Below, piece after piece: positions 7,525-9,078 of a stretch of 9,078 bases of DNA. The position numbers and the translations under genes were made by a program. This DNA is from Flavobacteriaceae bacterium UBA5079 (GTDB lineage: Bacteria > Bacteroidota > Bacteroidia > Flavobacteriales > Flavobacteriaceae): positions 12,966 through 22,043 of the forward strand of contig DIAL01000094.1 in assembly GCA_002414705.1 (NCBI GenBank), in the 5' to 3' direction. The notes under the pieces were generated by a model that saw only the letters and a program-made list of their open reading frames with translations, had not been told where the DNA came from and did not search any database. Numbering within the stretch: the stretch's first letter is position 1; each line of letters begins with the position of its first letter.

Positions 7525-7550
7525 AAGCGAGTTTAATTCTCGCTTTTTTT
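7525..7550 (+). terminator. intrinsic terminator after dsbD
   Basis: AAGCGAG (7525-7531) and CTCGCTT (7539-7545) form a perfect seven-pair stem around a seven-base loop, and the T run goes on to 7550. It lies 14 bases after the dsbD stop and closes the pabB-tilS-dsbD run, separating it from the adenine deaminase gene. Confidence 0.88.
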
Positions 7551-7582
7551 GTTAAAATAGGTAGCTTTACCGAAACGATTTT

Positions 7583-9078
7583 ATGAAGATTCAAGGACAG
7601 ATTGTCGATATACCCAATAAACGCATTTTTTCAGGTGAAATTACTGTGACAAACGGTAAAATTTCAGCCATTGAAGAAGTTTCGCATAACAAACAACAGT
7701 TTATCTTACCGGGTTTTGTAGATGCACATATTCACATTGAAAGTTCCATGTTGGTACCAAGTGAATTTGCTAGAATAGCCGTAAATCATGGAACCGTTGC
7801 AACCGTTTCGGATCCGCATGAAATTGCCAATGTTTTAGGAATTGAGGGTGTGGAATTCATGATAAATAATGGAAAACAAACACCTTTTAAATTCAATTTT
7901 GGAGCACCATCTTGCGTACCTGCAACTACATTTGAATCGGCTGGAGCAGTGATAGATTCCGAAGGGATTAGAGAATTAATGGCGAATCCAGATATTTTGT
8001 ATTTAGCAGAAATGATGAATTATCCTGGTGTATTATTCGATGACGAGGAGGTTTTAAAGAAAATAGCTTGGGCAAAACACTACAATAAACCCGTTGATGG
8101 CCATGCACCAGGTTTACGTGGTAACGATTTAACGAAATATATTCAAGCAGGCATATCAACCGATCATGAATGTTTTAGCTATGAAGAAGGCTTGGAGAAA
8201 CTTCAAAAAGGTATGAAAGTCTTAATTCGTGAAGGTAGTGCTGCTAAAAATTTTGACGCGTTGATTGATTTATTGCCAGAACATTTTGAAAATATGATGT
8301 TTTGTAGTGATGATAAACATCCAGACGATTTATTGCTTGGTCACATAAATCAATTATGTGCTCGATCCGTTGCTAAAGGCTTTGATGTGTTTCAAATATT
8401 ACAAATGGCATGCATAAATCCGGTAAAACATTACAATTTATCAGTTGGATTATTGCAAGTGAATGATGCAGCCGATTTCATTGTTGTTGAAGATTTAACC
8501 CATTTTAAAACACTTAAAACCGTTATTAATGGTGAAGTCGTTTTTGATAACGAAAAATCGCTAATTCCTCATACAAAATTTGAAATCCTAAATAATTTCA
8601 ATACGTCCAAAAAGCAGGTTTCTGATTTTAGAATAGAATCTTCAGCCAAACAGATTCGCGTTATTGAAGCTCTAGAAGGACAATTGGTAACTAATGAAAG
8701 CATTGAAGATGCTTTAATTGAAAACGGAAACTTAATCTCAAATATAGAAAAAGATATTTTAAAAATGACGGTTGTTAATCGCTATAATAATGATAAACCG
8801 TCTATAGCTTTCATTAAAAACTTCGGATTAAAATCCGGAGCCATTGCAAGTTCAGTTGGTCATGACTCTCATAATATTATTGCTGTTGGTGCAACAGATG
8901 AAGCCATTTGTAAGGCTGTGAATCTAATCATAGAAAACAAAGGTGGTATTTGTGCCGTTTCCGAGAAAGATAGCCACATTGTTTCTTTACCAGTTGCAGG
9001 AATCATGAGCGATCAAGATGCCAAAACTATTGGTGAAGCTTATAGCAAACTAGATAATGTGGCTAAACAGTTAGGTAG
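7583..9078 (+). CDS. ade: adenine deaminase (3' partial)
   Basis: This amidohydrolase converts adenine to hypoxanthine and ammonia in purine salvage, in the cytoplasm. The frame is open from the ATG at 7583 to the window edge, 498 codons with no stop; by recollection the family runs to about 540-580 residues, so several dozen are missing. Metal-binding and active-site motifs of the family are visible: [12 protein letters not shown] (44-55, with H49 and H51), SDPHEIAN (76-83), DGHAPGL (172-178), STDHE (192-196) and [10 protein letters not shown] (241-250). The C-terminal adenine deaminase domain shows SVGHDSHNI (424-432). The start is firm: an in-frame TAG lies at 7562-7564 and no other start codon intervenes. 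The leader of 32 bases after the dsbD terminator contains TAGCTTTA (7562-7569), one base off the -7 consensus, with no clear -33 element, so the gene is probably its own unit. It lacks a Shine-Dalgarno sequence, like its neighbours. Confidence 0.93.
   Translation, partial: MKIQGQIVDIPNKRIFSGEITVTNGKISAIEEVSHNKQQFILPGFVDAHIHIESSMLVPSEFARIAVNHGTVATVSDPHEIANVLGIEGVEFMINNGKQTPFKFNFGAPSCVPATTFESAGAVIDSEGIRELMANPDILYLAEMMNYPGVLFDDEEVLKKIAWAKHYNKPVDGHAPGLRGNDLTKYIQAGISTDHECFSYEEGLEKLQKGMKVLIREGSAAKNFDALIDLLPEHFENMMFCSDDKHPDDLLLGHINQLCARSVAKGFDVFQILQMACINPVKHYNLSVGLLQVNDAADFIVVEDLTHFKTLKTVINGEVVFDNEKSLIPHTKFEILNNFNTSKKQVSDFRIESSAKQIRVIEALEGQLVTNESIEDALIENGNLISNIEKDILKMTVVNRYNNDKPSIAFIKNFGLKSGAIASSVGHDSHNIIAVGATDEAICKAVNLIIENKGGICAVSEKDSHIVSLPVAGIMSDQDAKTIGEAYSKLDNVAKQLG

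Noticed and set aside
7968..8159. A 63-codon minus-strand frame opposite the adenine deaminase gene.
   Set aside because: It sits inside a well-supported gene with unbroken family motifs and shows no coding character of its own.

Overview
The window is visibly AT-rich and reads like the chromosome of a marine-type member of the Flavobacteriaceae (Bacteroidota). The protein sequences look like that family, start codons lack Shine-Dalgarno sequences, and upstream regions carry TAnnTTTG-like boxes, the -7 element of the Bacteroidota housekeeping sigma factor. This assignment rests on recognition by eye, not on a database search. I see no mobile element, CRISPR array, tRNA or rRNA. The region looks like ordinary core genome, and I found no convincing undescribed system.

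Layout. (1) The left edge cuts a plus-strand gene for an alpha/beta hydrolase of the Fes/IroE-like esterase family with a TPR-like C-terminus; an intrinsic terminator follows it. (2) A 381-base intergenic region holds that terminator and a second, stronger plus-strand terminator-like hairpin with no gene in front of it. (3) A minus-strand DEAD-box RNA helicase with a DEVD motif II and a basic tail converges on this region. (4) A 145-base divergent intergenic region separates the helicase from pabB; both genes appear to start at TTG. (5) A plus-strand run pabB - tilS - dsbD follows, with a 56-base gap and then a 1-base gap, closed by a clear intrinsic terminator. (6) An adenine deaminase gene begins 32 bases after that terminator's T run and leaves the window at the right edge, still open.

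How the genes relate. pabB (4-aminobenzoate/folate synthesis), tilS (lysidine in the tRNA-Ile CAU anticodon) and dsbD (reducing power to the periplasm) are housekeeping genes with no obvious shared pathway, but the tilS-dsbD junction is tight enough to imply co-transcription. The helicase (RNA remodelling) and adenine deaminase (purine salvage) are separate units. The most useful loose ends are the orphan terminator near 1194-1224, the DEVD box, the paired TTG starts and the tilS-dsbD coupling.
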